Assembly: GCA_001298545.1 (NCBI GenBank)
Contig: LJCX01000001.1
Location: 1 to 64,000, forward strand
From: Actinobacteria bacterium OV320
GTDB lineage: Bacteria > Actinomycetota > Actinomycetes > Streptomycetales > Streptomycetaceae
Direction of reading: 5' to 3'
DNA: 64,000 nt
Shown here: piece by piece, positions 16,759 through 25,297 of the stretch
Layout of the letters: each line of letters begins with the position of its first letter
How positions within the stretch are numbered: position 1 is the stretch's first letter
Notes under the pieces: generated by a model
The model's input: the letters and a program-made list of their open reading frames with translations, nothing else
Told to the model about the DNA's origin: nothing
The model's database searches: none
Made by a program: the position numbers and the translations under genes

Positions 16759-17373
16759 ATGCCGCCCACCGCCCTCCAGCCGCAGCTCCTCGACGTACGT
16801 TCCGACGCTCATCCCTGGCAGCGTCGGAGCGCGGAGGCGTCCGGCCCGGCGGGCACGGTCGGCAGGGTGGCCGGCGTGCCGCGCCAGCGTGGCCCGCTCC
16901 CGATGGGCCGCGAGGAGAAGGCACGTCCGGCGACCCTTCCGGTACCGGCTCCGGCACCGCGACCGGCCCGCACGGACGACGGCGGTGCGGTCCGCAACGG
17001 GCGGCCGGCCCACCCGTCCCGCCCCGGTGTGTCGCCGGGCCGAGCCGGGGCCGACGTGCTGCGCATCGTCTCCGATCCCCGGACGCCCGTGTTCGTCACC
17101 GAGCACGCCAGTGGACGCCGGGTGTACGGCTACTGGCGGCCGCTGGACGCCGCCAGCGGCCGGGGAGGCTGTTATGTCGCGCTGTCCGCCACCGAGTGCG
17201 ACGAGTTGTACGCGGCCGGCCGGATCACGGTGGGCGAGCCCGTCACGGACCCGACGAAGACCACCTACCGGGTCCGTGCCGCCCGCACCCAGGCCGCCCG
17301 CACCCAGGCCGCGTCCGCCCGCCCCGCGGCCGCGCCGGTGCGCACGACGGCGGCCAGGGGGCGCGCGGCGTGA
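16759..17373 (+). CDS. Conserved hypothetical protein, low-complexity flanks
   Basis: 204 residues from the ATG at 16759, which has GAGGAAAGG 9 bp upstream. The first 100 residues are proline-, arginine- and alanine-rich and probably disordered. A compact segment (about 98-172: VLRIVSDPRTPVFVTEHASG, then GYWRPLDAASGRGGCYVALS) looks folded and is the part most like other Streptomyces hypothetical proteins. The C-terminus has two ARTQA repeats. No catalytic motif or membrane segment is visible and no function can be assigned. Confidence 0.6.
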   Translation: MPPTALQPQLLDVRSDAHPWQRRSAEASGPAGTVGRVAGVPRQRGPLPMGREEKARPATLPVPAPAPRPARTDDGGAVRNGRPAHPSRPGVSPGRAGADVLRIVSDPRTPVFVTEHASGRRVYGYWRPLDAASGRGGCYVALSATECDELYAAGRITVGEPVTDPTKTTYRVRAARTQAARTQAASARPAAAPVRTTAARGRAA

Positions 17374-17522
17374 GCGGACGGCCGACGACGGGGGAGCGGG
17401 GCGTCCGTCCGACCGACCCGAACGCCCCGTCCGAGGGGCCTGATCGGCGTGTTCGGGGGTAGCCGACGACCGGAAGAGGCGGCCCGCCGACCGGCAGGCC
17501 GACGCACAAGGGGAGGACAAGG

Positions 17523-17666
17523 ATGAGCGTCATTCAGCGCATCAAGGAGTTCGCCAGGAGCCCGCAGGGGCGGCGCACGATGGAGCAGGCACGGCGTGCG
17601 GCGGCCGATCCGCGCCGTCGGGCCCAGGCGCGCGGCCTGCTGGCCCGCCTGCGGACGCGGCGCTGA
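17523..17666 (+). CDS. 47-residue basic conserved small protein
   Basis: An ATG at 17523 with AAGGGGAGGAC just upstream opens a 47-codon frame ending TGA 17664-17666. The product (MSVIQRIKEFARSPQGRRT and following) is about one third arginine/lysine, predicted helical, and ends RLRTRR. I recall nearly identical small proteins scattered through Streptomyces genomes, so it is probably a true gene. Function unknown; nucleic-acid binding is a guess from charge. It is 150 bp after the hypothetical gene and before the ROK regulator promoter. Confidence 0.65.
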   Translation: MSVIQRIKEFARSPQGRRTMEQARRAAADPRRRAQARGLLARLRTRR

Positions 17667-17787
17667 CGCCGACGGTGCCTCCAGGGGAGCATCAGCTTCG
17701 ATCTCGCGTCAATACCTCGTCACCGTAGGTCTTTTGAAAGGGACTCAGGGCTCACAGGGGAGCTTCAGCTCATTCCTGCTTCTTTCA

Positions 17788-17816
17788 TTGACAGCGGAAA
17801 ATAAGGGCCCTAGGTT
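17788..17816 (+). promoter_or_regulatory. Consensus-like promoter of the ROK regulator, leaderless transcript
   Basis: TTGACA (17788-17793) and TAGGTT (17811-17816) are separated by 17 bp and the ATG follows 7 bp after the -10. Transcription would start at or next to the ATG. The spacing matches SigA/HrdB-type promoters well. Confidence 0.7.
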
Positions 17817-17823
17817 CCGGGCC

Positions 17824-19005
17824 ATGCCCTCGTCCTTCGCCGCGCACCCCGCCGAGACGTTCCCCGCCGGAACGCCGGCCGCTTCGCAGGTCTTCACCAC
17901 CGTCCTGTCCCAGGGCCCGCTCACCCGCCTGGAACTGGCCCGGCGGGCCGGTCTGTCGGCGGCGGCCGTCACGAAGGCGGTCCGGCCGCTGTTCGCGTCG
18001 GGATACCTGGTGGAGGACGCGGACACCGAGGCGCGCTCGGCGCTCGGCCGGCCCGCGAACCTGGTGCGGGTCGACGGGGGCCGCGCCCTGTTCCTCGGGC
18101 TCAAGCTCACCGGGGACGCGATCTTCGGGGTGCTCACGGACCTGCGCTGCCGGATCCTGCTCGCCCGCCGCGTGCCGCTGACCGACCGTGCCGCCAAGGC
18201 GGTCCTGGCGTCGACCGCCGAGCTGGTACGGGAGTTGCTGACCGAGGCGGACGGTTACGGCGTCCGCGTCATGGGGCTGGGCATCGCCGTCTCCGGCGAC
18301 GTGGACCGCGGGGAGGGCGTGGTGCGCTACTCGCCGTTCCTGGAGTGGCGCGACGTACCGCTCGCCGAACTGGCCCGCGCCGTCACCGGCCTGCCGGTCA
18401 CCGTCGACAACGACGTACGGGCCCTCACCGTCGCCGAGCAGTGGTTCGGCGCCGGCGTGGGCCTGTCGAACTTCGCCGTGGTGACCGTCGGCGCGGGCGT
18501 CGGCTGCGGCCTGGTGGTCCACGGCCGCGTGGTCGCCGGAGCGCACGGGGTGGCCGGTGAGATCGGCCATGTCACCGTCGACCCGGACGGGCCGCTCTGC
18601 CACTGCGGCAACCGCGGCTGCGTCGAGGCGATCGCCGCGGACCCGGCGATCCTCGCCCGGATCCGCGAACGGAGTGGCGTCGAGGTCGCCGACACCACCG
18701 AGGCCGTCGACCTCGCCCGCCGGGGCGACGACCACGCCCGCGAGGCGTACTCACGGGCGGGGGAGGCGATCGGCCGCGGCATCGCCACCGTGGCCAATCT
18801 GCTCGGCCCGGAGCGCGTCGTCATCTCCGGAGAGGGCCTGGCCGCCTATGACCTGTTCGCCGAGCAGATCCGCAGCGCCTTCGCGGCGGCCGCCTTCGGC
18901 TCGGCCGCGCGGTGCGACCTGCAGACCCGCCCGCTGCCCTTCGAGGAGTGGGCGCGCGGCGCCGCGGCGACCGCCATCCAGTCCTTCATCACCGAACCGA
19001 ACTGA
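17824..19005 (+). CDS. ROK-family transcriptional regulator
   Basis: 393 residues. An N-terminal winged helix-turn-helix (about 22-75, LTRLELARRAGLSAAAVTKA) is joined to a ROK sugar-kinase-like domain with GLGIAVSGDVDRG, VDNDVRALTVAEQWFGAG, GEIGHVTVDPDG and the zinc cluster CHCGNRGCVEA. Such proteins usually repress sugar-use genes and are released by a sugar or sugar phosphate. It lies directly upstream of GH27, GH95 and SGNH genes in the same direction, so it probably controls that locus. The ATG at 17824 is preferred over longer frames because it sits 7 bp after a good -10. Confidence 0.9.
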   Translation: MPSSFAAHPAETFPAGTPAASQVFTTVLSQGPLTRLELARRAGLSAAAVTKAVRPLFASGYLVEDADTEARSALGRPANLVRVDGGRALFLGLKLTGDAIFGVLTDLRCRILLARRVPLTDRAAKAVLASTAELVRELLTEADGYGVRVMGLGIAVSGDVDRGEGVVRYSPFLEWRDVPLAELARAVTGLPVTVDNDVRALTVAEQWFGAGVGLSNFAVVTVGAGVGCGLVVHGRVVAGAHGVAGEIGHVTVDPDGPLCHCGNRGCVEAIAADPAILARIRERSGVEVADTTEAVDLARRGDDHAREAYSRAGEAIGRGIATVANLLGPERVVISGEGLAAYDLFAEQIRSAFAAAAFGSAARCDLQTRPLPFEEWARGAAATAIQSFITEPN

Positions 19006-19126
19006 CCGTACGAGCAGCGTCCCCGCACGCTCCGGCCCAGTTCGTCGGCGGCCCGCCATCGGCGCGGGTCACCACCGGGCCGCCCCGGAGCCGTTCCGCC
19101 GAACCCCACCCCAGGAGGTCAGACCC

Positions 19127-20929
19127 ATGCGGTCACCCTCGCACTTCGTCCTGCCCGCACGCGCCCTGAGAGCGGCCGTCGTCCTCGCCCTCGCCGTGGG
19201 CACCGCCACCGTCGCCCCCGCCGCCCACGCCGAGAGCACCGCACCCGCACCGGGGCCGGCCGGCAAGCCGTACATGGGCTGGTCGAGTTGGAGCATGCAG
19301 TCCTCCAAGTACCCCGGACTCAACCCCGACGGCGACTACAGCTACCTCACCGAGGCCAACGTCCTGAAGCAGACCGACGCCCTGGCCGCGAAACTCAGGA
19401 AGTACGGCTACGAGTACGTCAACATCGACGCCGGCTGGTGGCGCGACAAGGCCTGGAAGCCGCAGTTCGACCGGTACGCCCGCCAGAAGGCCGACCCGCA
19501 GCGCTTCCCCCGGGGCATGAAAGCCGTCGCCGACCACGTGCACGCCAAGGGCCTCAAGGCGGGGATCTACCTCCCCGTCGGCCTGGAGAAGGAGGCGTAC
19601 GCCGACGGCAAGGCCCCGATCTGGAACGCCGAAGGCTGCACCACGGCCGACATCGTCCACGACGACCTGCGCACCACCAACGGCTGGGACAGCGCCTACA
19701 AGATCGACTTCTCCGACCCCTGCGCGCAGAAGTACATCGACTCCCAGGCGCGGATGTTCGCCGACTGGGGCTACGACTTCCTCAAGCTGGACGGCGTGGG
19801 CCCCGGCTCCTTCAAGAGCGGCGAGAACTACGACAACGTTGCCGACGTGGCCGCCTGGCAGAAGGCGATCGCGGCCACCGGACGCCCGATCCACCTCGAG
19901 GTGTCCTGGTCCCTCGACATCGGGCACGCCGCCGACTGGAAGAAGTACTCCGACGGCTGGCGCATCGACACCGACGTCGAGTGCTACTGCAACACCCTGG
20001 TCTCCTGGGAGAACTCCGTCGACGACCGTTTCGACGACCTCCCGGCCTGGACCCGCCACGCCGGCCCCGGAGGCTGGAACGACCTCGACTCGCTCGACGT
20101 CGGCAACGGCGCGATGGACGGCCTGACCAGGGCCGAACGGCAGACGTACGCCACCTTGTGGGCCATCGCCAAGTCGCCGCTGTACACCGGCGACGACCTC
20201 ACGCGCCTGGACTCCTACGGCCTGTCCCTGCTGACCAACCGCGAGGTCATCGCCGTCAACCAGGGCGCCGCGCCGCCCGCGCACCCGGTCACCGCGTCCG
20301 ACCCCCAGCGCGTGTGGGCGGCCGAGAACCCCGACGGCACCTACACCGTCGCCCTGTTCAACCTGGCCGACGCGCCGGCCTCGGTCAGTGCCGACTGGAC
20401 GACGCTCGGCTTCACCGGCAAGGCGGCCGTGCGTGACCTGTGGAACCACGAGAACCTCGGCACCCACAAGAACCGGATCACCCAGGCACTGCCCGCCCAC
20501 GGCTCCCGCCTGTTCACCGTCACCCCGCGCGGCAGCGCACTCGCACGCACCGGCTACGAGGCCGAGGCCCCGGCCAACACCCTCGGCGGCAGCGCCTCCG
20601 TCGCCGACTGCTCCGCCTGCTCCGGCGACCGCAAGGTCGGCAACCTCTACCTCGGCGGCGAACTGACCTTCACCGACGTCGTCGTCGACAGGCCCGGCAC
20701 CTACCAGATCGAGGTCGCCTACCTCAGCGGCGACGCACGCACCGCCGCGGTCTCCGCCAACGGCGGCGGCGCCACCCGTCATACGTTCCCCGCCACCGGC
20801 GACTGGGGGACCGTCGCCCGGGTCCATGTGCCGGTGACGCTGAAGGCGGGCGCCAACACGATCACCTTCGACAGCGGTTCGGGCTACGCGCCGGACATCG
20901 ACCGGATCGACGTACCGAAGACCTCCTGA
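19127..20929 (+). CDS. Secreted GH27 enzyme with C-terminal CBM35-like domain
   Basis: 600 residues with CAGGAGG before the ATG. A Sec signal peptide ends near AAHA-ES (residue 36). The GH27 (beta/alpha)8 barrel follows (about 45-420), with the nucleophile in YDFLKLDGVG and the acid/base candidate in RIDTDVECYC. The usual MGWNSWN entry is MGWSSWS, and the substrate-binding DD pair is DA (NIDAGWW), so it is an unusual member, possibly not a simple alpha-galactosidase. An antiparallel beta domain and a CBM35-like module (GYEAEAPANTLGGSA to IDRIDV, about 475-600) complete it. GH27 also includes beta-L-arabinopyranosidases. Exported; degrades plant side chains. Confidence 0.87.
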   Translation: MRSPSHFVLPARALRAAVVLALAVGTATVAPAAHAESTAPAPGPAGKPYMGWSSWSMQSSKYPGLNPDGDYSYLTEANVLKQTDALAAKLRKYGYEYVNIDAGWWRDKAWKPQFDRYARQKADPQRFPRGMKAVADHVHAKGLKAGIYLPVGLEKEAYADGKAPIWNAEGCTTADIVHDDLRTTNGWDSAYKIDFSDPCAQKYIDSQARMFADWGYDFLKLDGVGPGSFKSGENYDNVADVAAWQKAIAATGRPIHLEVSWSLDIGHAADWKKYSDGWRIDTDVECYCNTLVSWENSVDDRFDDLPAWTRHAGPGGWNDLDSLDVGNGAMDGLTRAERQTYATLWAIAKSPLYTGDDLTRLDSYGLSLLTNREVIAVNQGAAPPAHPVTASDPQRVWAAENPDGTYTVALFNLADAPASVSADWTTLGFTGKAAVRDLWNHENLGTHKNRITQALPAHGSRLFTVTPRGSALARTGYEAEAPANTLGGSASVADCSACSGDRKVGNLYLGGELTFTDVVVDRPGTYQIEVAYLSGDARTAAVSANGGGATRHTFPATGDWGTVARVHVPVTLKAGANTITFDSGSGYAPDIDRIDVPKTS

Positions 20930-20937
20930 CGACACCC

Positions 20938-20965
20938 GGGGGCCCGGTACCGCAGCCGGGCCCCC
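20938..20965 (+). terminator. Perfect 10-bp-stem hairpin between GH27 and GH95 genes
   Basis: GGGGGCCCGG and CCGGGCCCCC pair perfectly around an 8-base loop, starting 8 bp after the GH27 stop. There is no U-tract and the next gene starts only 20 bp later. It may be an attenuator, processing site or mRNA-stabilising element rather than a full terminator. Confidence 0.6.
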
Positions 20966-20984
20966 TCCGACCTCCGGAGCCGCC

Positions 20985-23351
20985 ATGAACCCCCGTCCGA
21001 CGGACCCCGACAGACGCACCCTCATCGCCGCCGGTCTCACCGCCGCGGCCCTGGCCGGCCTGCCCGCCTTCACCGCCTCCGCCGCGCCCCGGCGCCCCCT
21101 CGACGTGCCGCAGCCCACCGAGGACTCCCGGCACCTGCTCTGGTGGCAGGCCCCCGCCGACGACCACTCCATGATCGAACAGGGACTGCCGGTCGGCAAC
21201 GGCCGGCTCGGGGCACTCGCGGGCAACGACCCCGGCCGGGAACTCCTGCTGATCACCGACGCCACCCTGTGGACCGGCGGCCTCAACGACGAACTGGACG
21301 ACGACGGCCAGTTCCCCTACGGACGCGCCGACTTCGGCTCCTTCACCCTGCTCGCCCGGCTCACCGTGGACCTCCCCGACCACGACCTGTCCGCCGTCCA
21401 CGGCTACCGCCGCACCCTCGACCTCTCCCAGGCCCTGCTCACGACGACCTATGTCCGCGCCGGGGTGACGTACCGGCGGCAGATCTTCGCCAGCCGCCCG
21501 GACGACGTGATCGTCCTGCACTTCACCCAGAGCGGCGGCGGCCGGTACACCGGGTCCGTGACCCTGGGGGGCACGCACGGCGAGACGGGCGGGGGAGCGG
21601 AGTCCTTCGGGGCGTCCTTCCCCGGTGGTCTGCGCTACGGCGCGGCCGTCACGGCGCACGGAACCGGCGGCCGGGTCCGGGTGAACGGAGCCCGGATCGA
21701 CTTCTCCGGCTGCGGCGACCTCACGGTGGTCGTCAGTGGCGGCACCAACTACGCCCCCGACGCCCGCGCCGAGTACCGCGACCCGTCCCTCGACCCCGAG
21801 AAGCTGGCCCGTACGAAGGTCCGCGCGGCCGCCGCCCACCCGGCAGCCACACTGCTGCGTACCCATGTCGCCGACTACCGTGCCCTCTACGGCCGACTCG
21901 ACCTCTCGCTCGGCACGTCGACCCCCGGACAGCGCGCCCTCGACACCTGGGAACGCCTCACCGCACGCGCCCGCGACAGGACCCCGGATCCCGAACTCGA
22001 AGCCGCGTACCTCCAGTTCGGCCGCTACCTGATGATCTCCGGATCCCGAGGCAGCCTTCCCCTCAACCTCCAAGGGCTGTGGCTCGACGGCAACGACCCG
22101 GACTGGATGGGCGACTACCACACCGACATCAACCTCCAGATGAACTACTGGATGGCCGACCGCACGGGCCTGTCCCCGTGCTTCGACGCCCTCACCGACT
22201 ACTGCCTCGCCCAGCTGCCCTCCTGGACCGCCCTCACCCGGTCCCTGTTCAACGACCCGCGCAACCGCTACCGCAACTCCACCGGAAAGAACGCCGGCTG
22301 GACCGTCGCGATCTCCACCAACCCGCACGGCGGGATGGGCTGGTGGTGGCATCCCGCGGGCAACGCCTGGCTCGCGGGCACCCTCTGGGAGCACTACGAG
22401 TTCACCGGCTCCCGCACCCACCTGGAGAAGATCTACCCGCTGCTGAAGGGCGCCTGCGAGTTCTGGGAGGCGCGGCTGCTGCCCATGACCCTGCCCGGCA
22501 GCGAGCGGCAGGTCCTCGTCGCCGACAGCGACTGGTCCCCCGAACACGGCCCGCTCGACGCCCGGGGCATCACCTACGCCCAGGAGCTGGTGTGGGAGCT
22601 GTTCGGCCACTACCGGACCGCGGCCGGGGAACTGGGCAAGGACGCCGCCTACGCGGACACCGTCGCCGGCCTGCGCGAACGGCTGTACCTGCCGCAGGTG
22701 AGCCCGAAGACCGGGTGGCTCGAGGAGTGGATGTCACCCGACAACCTCGGCGAGAGCACCCACCGGCACCTCTCGCCGCTCGTCGGCCTGTTCCCCGGCG
22801 ACCGCATCCGCCCCGACGGCTCCACCCCGCGGGAGACCGTCGACGGAGCCACCGCCCTCCTCACCGCGCGCGGCATGGACAGCTTCGGCTGGGCGAACGC
22901 CTGGCGCGCCCTGTGCTGGGCCCGCCTGAAGCACGCGGAGAACGCGTACGAGCTGGTCACGACCAATCTGCGCCCGTCGACCGGCGGCGGCAACGGCACC
23001 GCCTTCAACCTGTTCGACATCTACGAGGTCGAACAGGGCCGGGGCATCTTCCAGATCGACGCCAACTTCGGCACCCCGGCGGCGATGACGGAGATGCTCC
23101 TGTACTCCCGTCCCGGGCACATTGAACTCCTGCCCGCCCTCCCCGCCGCCTGGGCCGCCTCCGGGCATGTCACCGGTCTGCCCGCGCGCGGCGGGTTCGT
23201 CGTCGATCTGCGATGGCGCGAGGGCGCGCCCACCTCGGTGCGGGTGCGCAGCGTCGGCGGCCGGACCACGACGGTGGCGTACGGGGGGACGTCCCGGACG
23301 GTGGACCTGCGGCCGGGGCGGTCCGTCACGCTGAAGGGCTTCACCCGATGA
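20985..23351 (+). CDS. Tat-type GH95 alpha-L-fucosidase / alpha-L-galactosidase
   Basis: 788 residues. The N-terminus has a twin-arginine leader (DRRTLIAAGLTAAALAG). The mature protein starts with the GH95 beta-sandwich (LPVGNGRLGALAGNDP) and continues into an (alpha/alpha)6 barrel. Residues matching the known GH95 catalytic set are all visible: the asparagine pair in NLQMNYW, the glutamate in WSPEHGP and the aspartate in FQIDANFG. Length is normal for a single-module member. It should hydrolyse terminal alpha-L-fucosyl or alpha-L-galactosyl residues outside the cell; the two specificities cannot be told apart by eye. The stop overlaps the esterase start. Confidence 0.9.
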   Translation: MNPRPTDPDRRTLIAAGLTAAALAGLPAFTASAAPRRPLDVPQPTEDSRHLLWWQAPADDHSMIEQGLPVGNGRLGALAGNDPGRELLLITDATLWTGGLNDELDDDGQFPYGRADFGSFTLLARLTVDLPDHDLSAVHGYRRTLDLSQALLTTTYVRAGVTYRRQIFASRPDDVIVLHFTQSGGGRYTGSVTLGGTHGETGGGAESFGASFPGGLRYGAAVTAHGTGGRVRVNGARIDFSGCGDLTVVVSGGTNYAPDARAEYRDPSLDPEKLARTKVRAAAAHPAATLLRTHVADYRALYGRLDLSLGTSTPGQRALDTWERLTARARDRTPDPELEAAYLQFGRYLMISGSRGSLPLNLQGLWLDGNDPDWMGDYHTDINLQMNYWMADRTGLSPCFDALTDYCLAQLPSWTALTRSLFNDPRNRYRNSTGKNAGWTVAISTNPHGGMGWWWHPAGNAWLAGTLWEHYEFTGSRTHLEKIYPLLKGACEFWEARLLPMTLPGSERQVLVADSDWSPEHGPLDARGITYAQELVWELFGHYRTAAGELGKDAAYADTVAGLRERLYLPQVSPKTGWLEEWMSPDNLGESTHRHLSPLVGLFPGDRIRPDGSTPRETVDGATALLTARGMDSFGWANAWRALCWARLKHAENAYELVTTNLRPSTGGGNGTAFNLFDIYEVEQGRGIFQIDANFGTPAAMTEMLLYSRPGHIELLPALPAAWAASGHVTGLPARGGFVVDLRWREGAPTSVRVRSVGGRTTTVAYGGTSRTVDLRPGRSVTLKGFTR

Positions 23352-24556
23352 CGGCCCGCCGCACGCCGGTCCGCGTGCTCCTTGCCGTCCTCGCCTTCCT
23401 GTTCGCCGCCGCCCTGCCGCAGGCCTTCCCGGCGGTCGCCCGCGCGGCGGAGACCGGTCACGACGTCGTCACCTGGGCGGCCTCCGCGGACCGGCTGGGG
23501 GAGGGCGTCGCCGACCGTGGCTACCGGCTCGTCGTCCGCACCAGCGCCGGCGGCGCCGACCTGCGGATCCGGCTCACGAACGCCTTCGGCGACCGGCCGG
23601 TGACCTTCGACAGCGTCTACGCGGGAGTCCAGCAGGAGGGCGCGACCCTGGTCCGGGGCAGCAACCGGCGGCTGAGCTTCGGCGGCGCGCACTCCGTCAC
23701 GATCCCCGCGGGCGGCACCGCGATGAGCGACGCGCTGCCCGGCCGGCTGCCGGCCGCCACCGACCTGGTGGTCAGCCTGCACTCGCCGGACGCGGCGGGC
23801 CCGGCGAGCGGCCACGGGATGGCCCTGCAGGCCTCGTACCTCACCCAGGGCGACCACACCGCGCAGGAGAGCGGCGACCGCTGGAGCGGGACGACCGGCT
23901 CCTGGTTCTACCTCGACTCCGTCTCCGTCCGCGCGAACGCGTCGACGGGTGCGGTGGTCGCGCTCGGCGACTCCATCACGGACGGCTGGCAGTCCACCGC
24001 CGACCTCGACCGCCGCTGGCCCGACTACCTCGCCCGCCGACTCCAGCGGGCGGACACCCAGGTCAAGGGCGTGGCCAACGAGGGGATCTCCGGCAACAAG
24101 GTCCTGGCGGACGGAGCCGGTCAGAGCGCGCTGAACCGGCTCCAGCGGGATGTGCTGTCACAGCCGGGAGTGCGCACCGTCTTCCTCTTCGAGGGCGTCA
24201 ACGACATCAAGGCGCACACCGGGGTGACCGCCCAGGACATGATCGCCGGCTACCGGGAGATCGTCCGGCGTGCGCACGCGGCCGGGAAGTGCGTCGTCGG
24301 CGCCACCGTGGCCCCCTTCGAAGGCTGGTCGGAGTGGGACCCGGCCGCCGAGTCCGTACGTCAGGAGGTCAACGCGTTCCTCCGGAGCGGCGCGGAGCTC
24401 GACGCCGTCACCGACTTCGACCGCATCCTGCGCAGCCCCTACGACCCCGAGCGGATCCTGCCCTTCTTCGACGGCGGAGACCATCTGCACCCCAACGACA
24501 AGGGGATGCAGGCAATGGCCGACGCCGTGGACCTCACGGCGCTCGACTGCGCCTGA
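23348..24556 (+). CDS. Secreted two-domain SGNH/GDSL hydrolase
   Basis: 402 residues, ATG overlapping the GH95 stop (ATGA), so translation is coupled. A Sec signal peptide ends near VARA-AE (residue 33). An N-terminal beta-rich domain (about 35-195) precedes the SGNH domain, whose blocks are visible: GDSITDGW (block I serine), GISGN (Gly), GVNDI (block III Asn) and DHLHPND (Asp-His). The arrangement resembles carbohydrate esterases that remove acetyl groups. Being coupled to GH95 and downstream of GH27 suggests it deacetylates the same branched polysaccharide, for example an O-acetylated xyloglucan or pectin side chain; that substrate is inference. Confidence 0.87.
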   Translation: MTARRTPVRVLLAVLAFLFAAALPQAFPAVARAAETGHDVVTWAASADRLGEGVADRGYRLVVRTSAGGADLRIRLTNAFGDRPVTFDSVYAGVQQEGATLVRGSNRRLSFGGAHSVTIPAGGTAMSDALPGRLPAATDLVVSLHSPDAAGPASGHGMALQASYLTQGDHTAQESGDRWSGTTGSWFYLDSVSVRANASTGAVVALGDSITDGWQSTADLDRRWPDYLARRLQRADTQVKGVANEGISGNKVLADGAGQSALNRLQRDVLSQPGVRTVFLFEGVNDIKAHTGVTAQDMIAGYREIVRRAHAAGKCVVGATVAPFEGWSEWDPAAESVRQEVNAFLRSGAELDAVTDFDRILRSPYDPERILPFFDGGDHLHPNDKGMQAMADAVDLTALDCA

Positions 24557-24577
24557 CGACGGGCCGTGGCGAGGGGG

Positions 24578-25051
24578 TCACCCGTCGCGGAGCGCGGTCC
24601 GGTCGGACGCCGGCCAGACGTACGGAAGGTCGTCGGGCACGCCGGGGAACACCGCGGCGTAGAACTCGGGATCCTTGCGCACGAGCGCCGACCGGTGACT
24701 GCGGTGGAACGCGGGATCGCCGAGCCACGGTGGCAGTTCCCCCGCCTCGGCGAGCCGCTCCTGGCTGCGGATGCCGGCCGGCCGTCTCCCGAAGCCGGTC
24801 ACCAGCGAGGCGGCGCAGGTGTCCGCACGTCCGGTCGCCGTCCACAGACCGCAGACCTCGAGGCCGTAGCGCACCAGCGCCTCCTCGTACCCGGTCCACA
24901 TGCGCACCGCCGGATGGTGGCGCCACCCGTAGCCGGGCACCGTCAGTCCCCGCAGCACCTGGAGCGTCTCGACCCGTTGCTTGCCCAGCCGGCGAGGGTC
25001 CAGGGCGGCGGCCGACGCGGTGAAGTCCGGGTACGGCAGAAAGGTCTGCAC
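24578..25051 (-). CDS. MSMEG_6728 / pyrimidine-dimer-glycosylase-like (Pyr_excise) protein
   Basis: 157 residues starting with a GTG at 25051 (VQTFLPYPDFTASAAALDPRRLGKQRVET). The start is chosen because family members begin MQTFLPYPDF; the frame is open 23 codons further up. RRLGKQRVETLQVLRGL and WRHHPAVRMWTGYE are typical of the actinobacterial proteins placed in the Pyr_excise/T4 endonuclease V-like family. Whether these act on DNA damage is unproven. It converges on the SGNH gene with 21 bp between stops. Single gene, no visible partner. Confidence 0.75.
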   Translation of the reverse strand: MQTFLPYPDFTASAAALDPRRLGKQRVETLQVLRGLTVPGYGWRHHPAVRMWTGYEEALVRYGLEVCGLWTATGRADTCAASLVTGFGRRPAGIRSQERLAEAGELPPWLGDPAFHRSHRSALVRKDPEFYAAVFPGVPDDLPYVWPASDRTALRDG

Positions 25052-25297
25052 GGTCCAACCCCCGTATGCGGGAAGCGTTTCCGATCTTCTGGGCCGGTCG
25101 CTGGAGGGGGTCGGCCTCACTCATGGGACGCAGTCCTCCGATATATACCCGAAAATGTATGAAAAGGGCATTCGGCGTGTCACGCTCTGCCAGTCCGGAC
25201 CGAACGGCTTTCCGGCAGGTCAACGCGTTTGGGGTGGTCATCGGTCAGGAACCCAGCGGCAGACGTGAGCGACGCATTGCGAGGAGGCGCGGAACCG

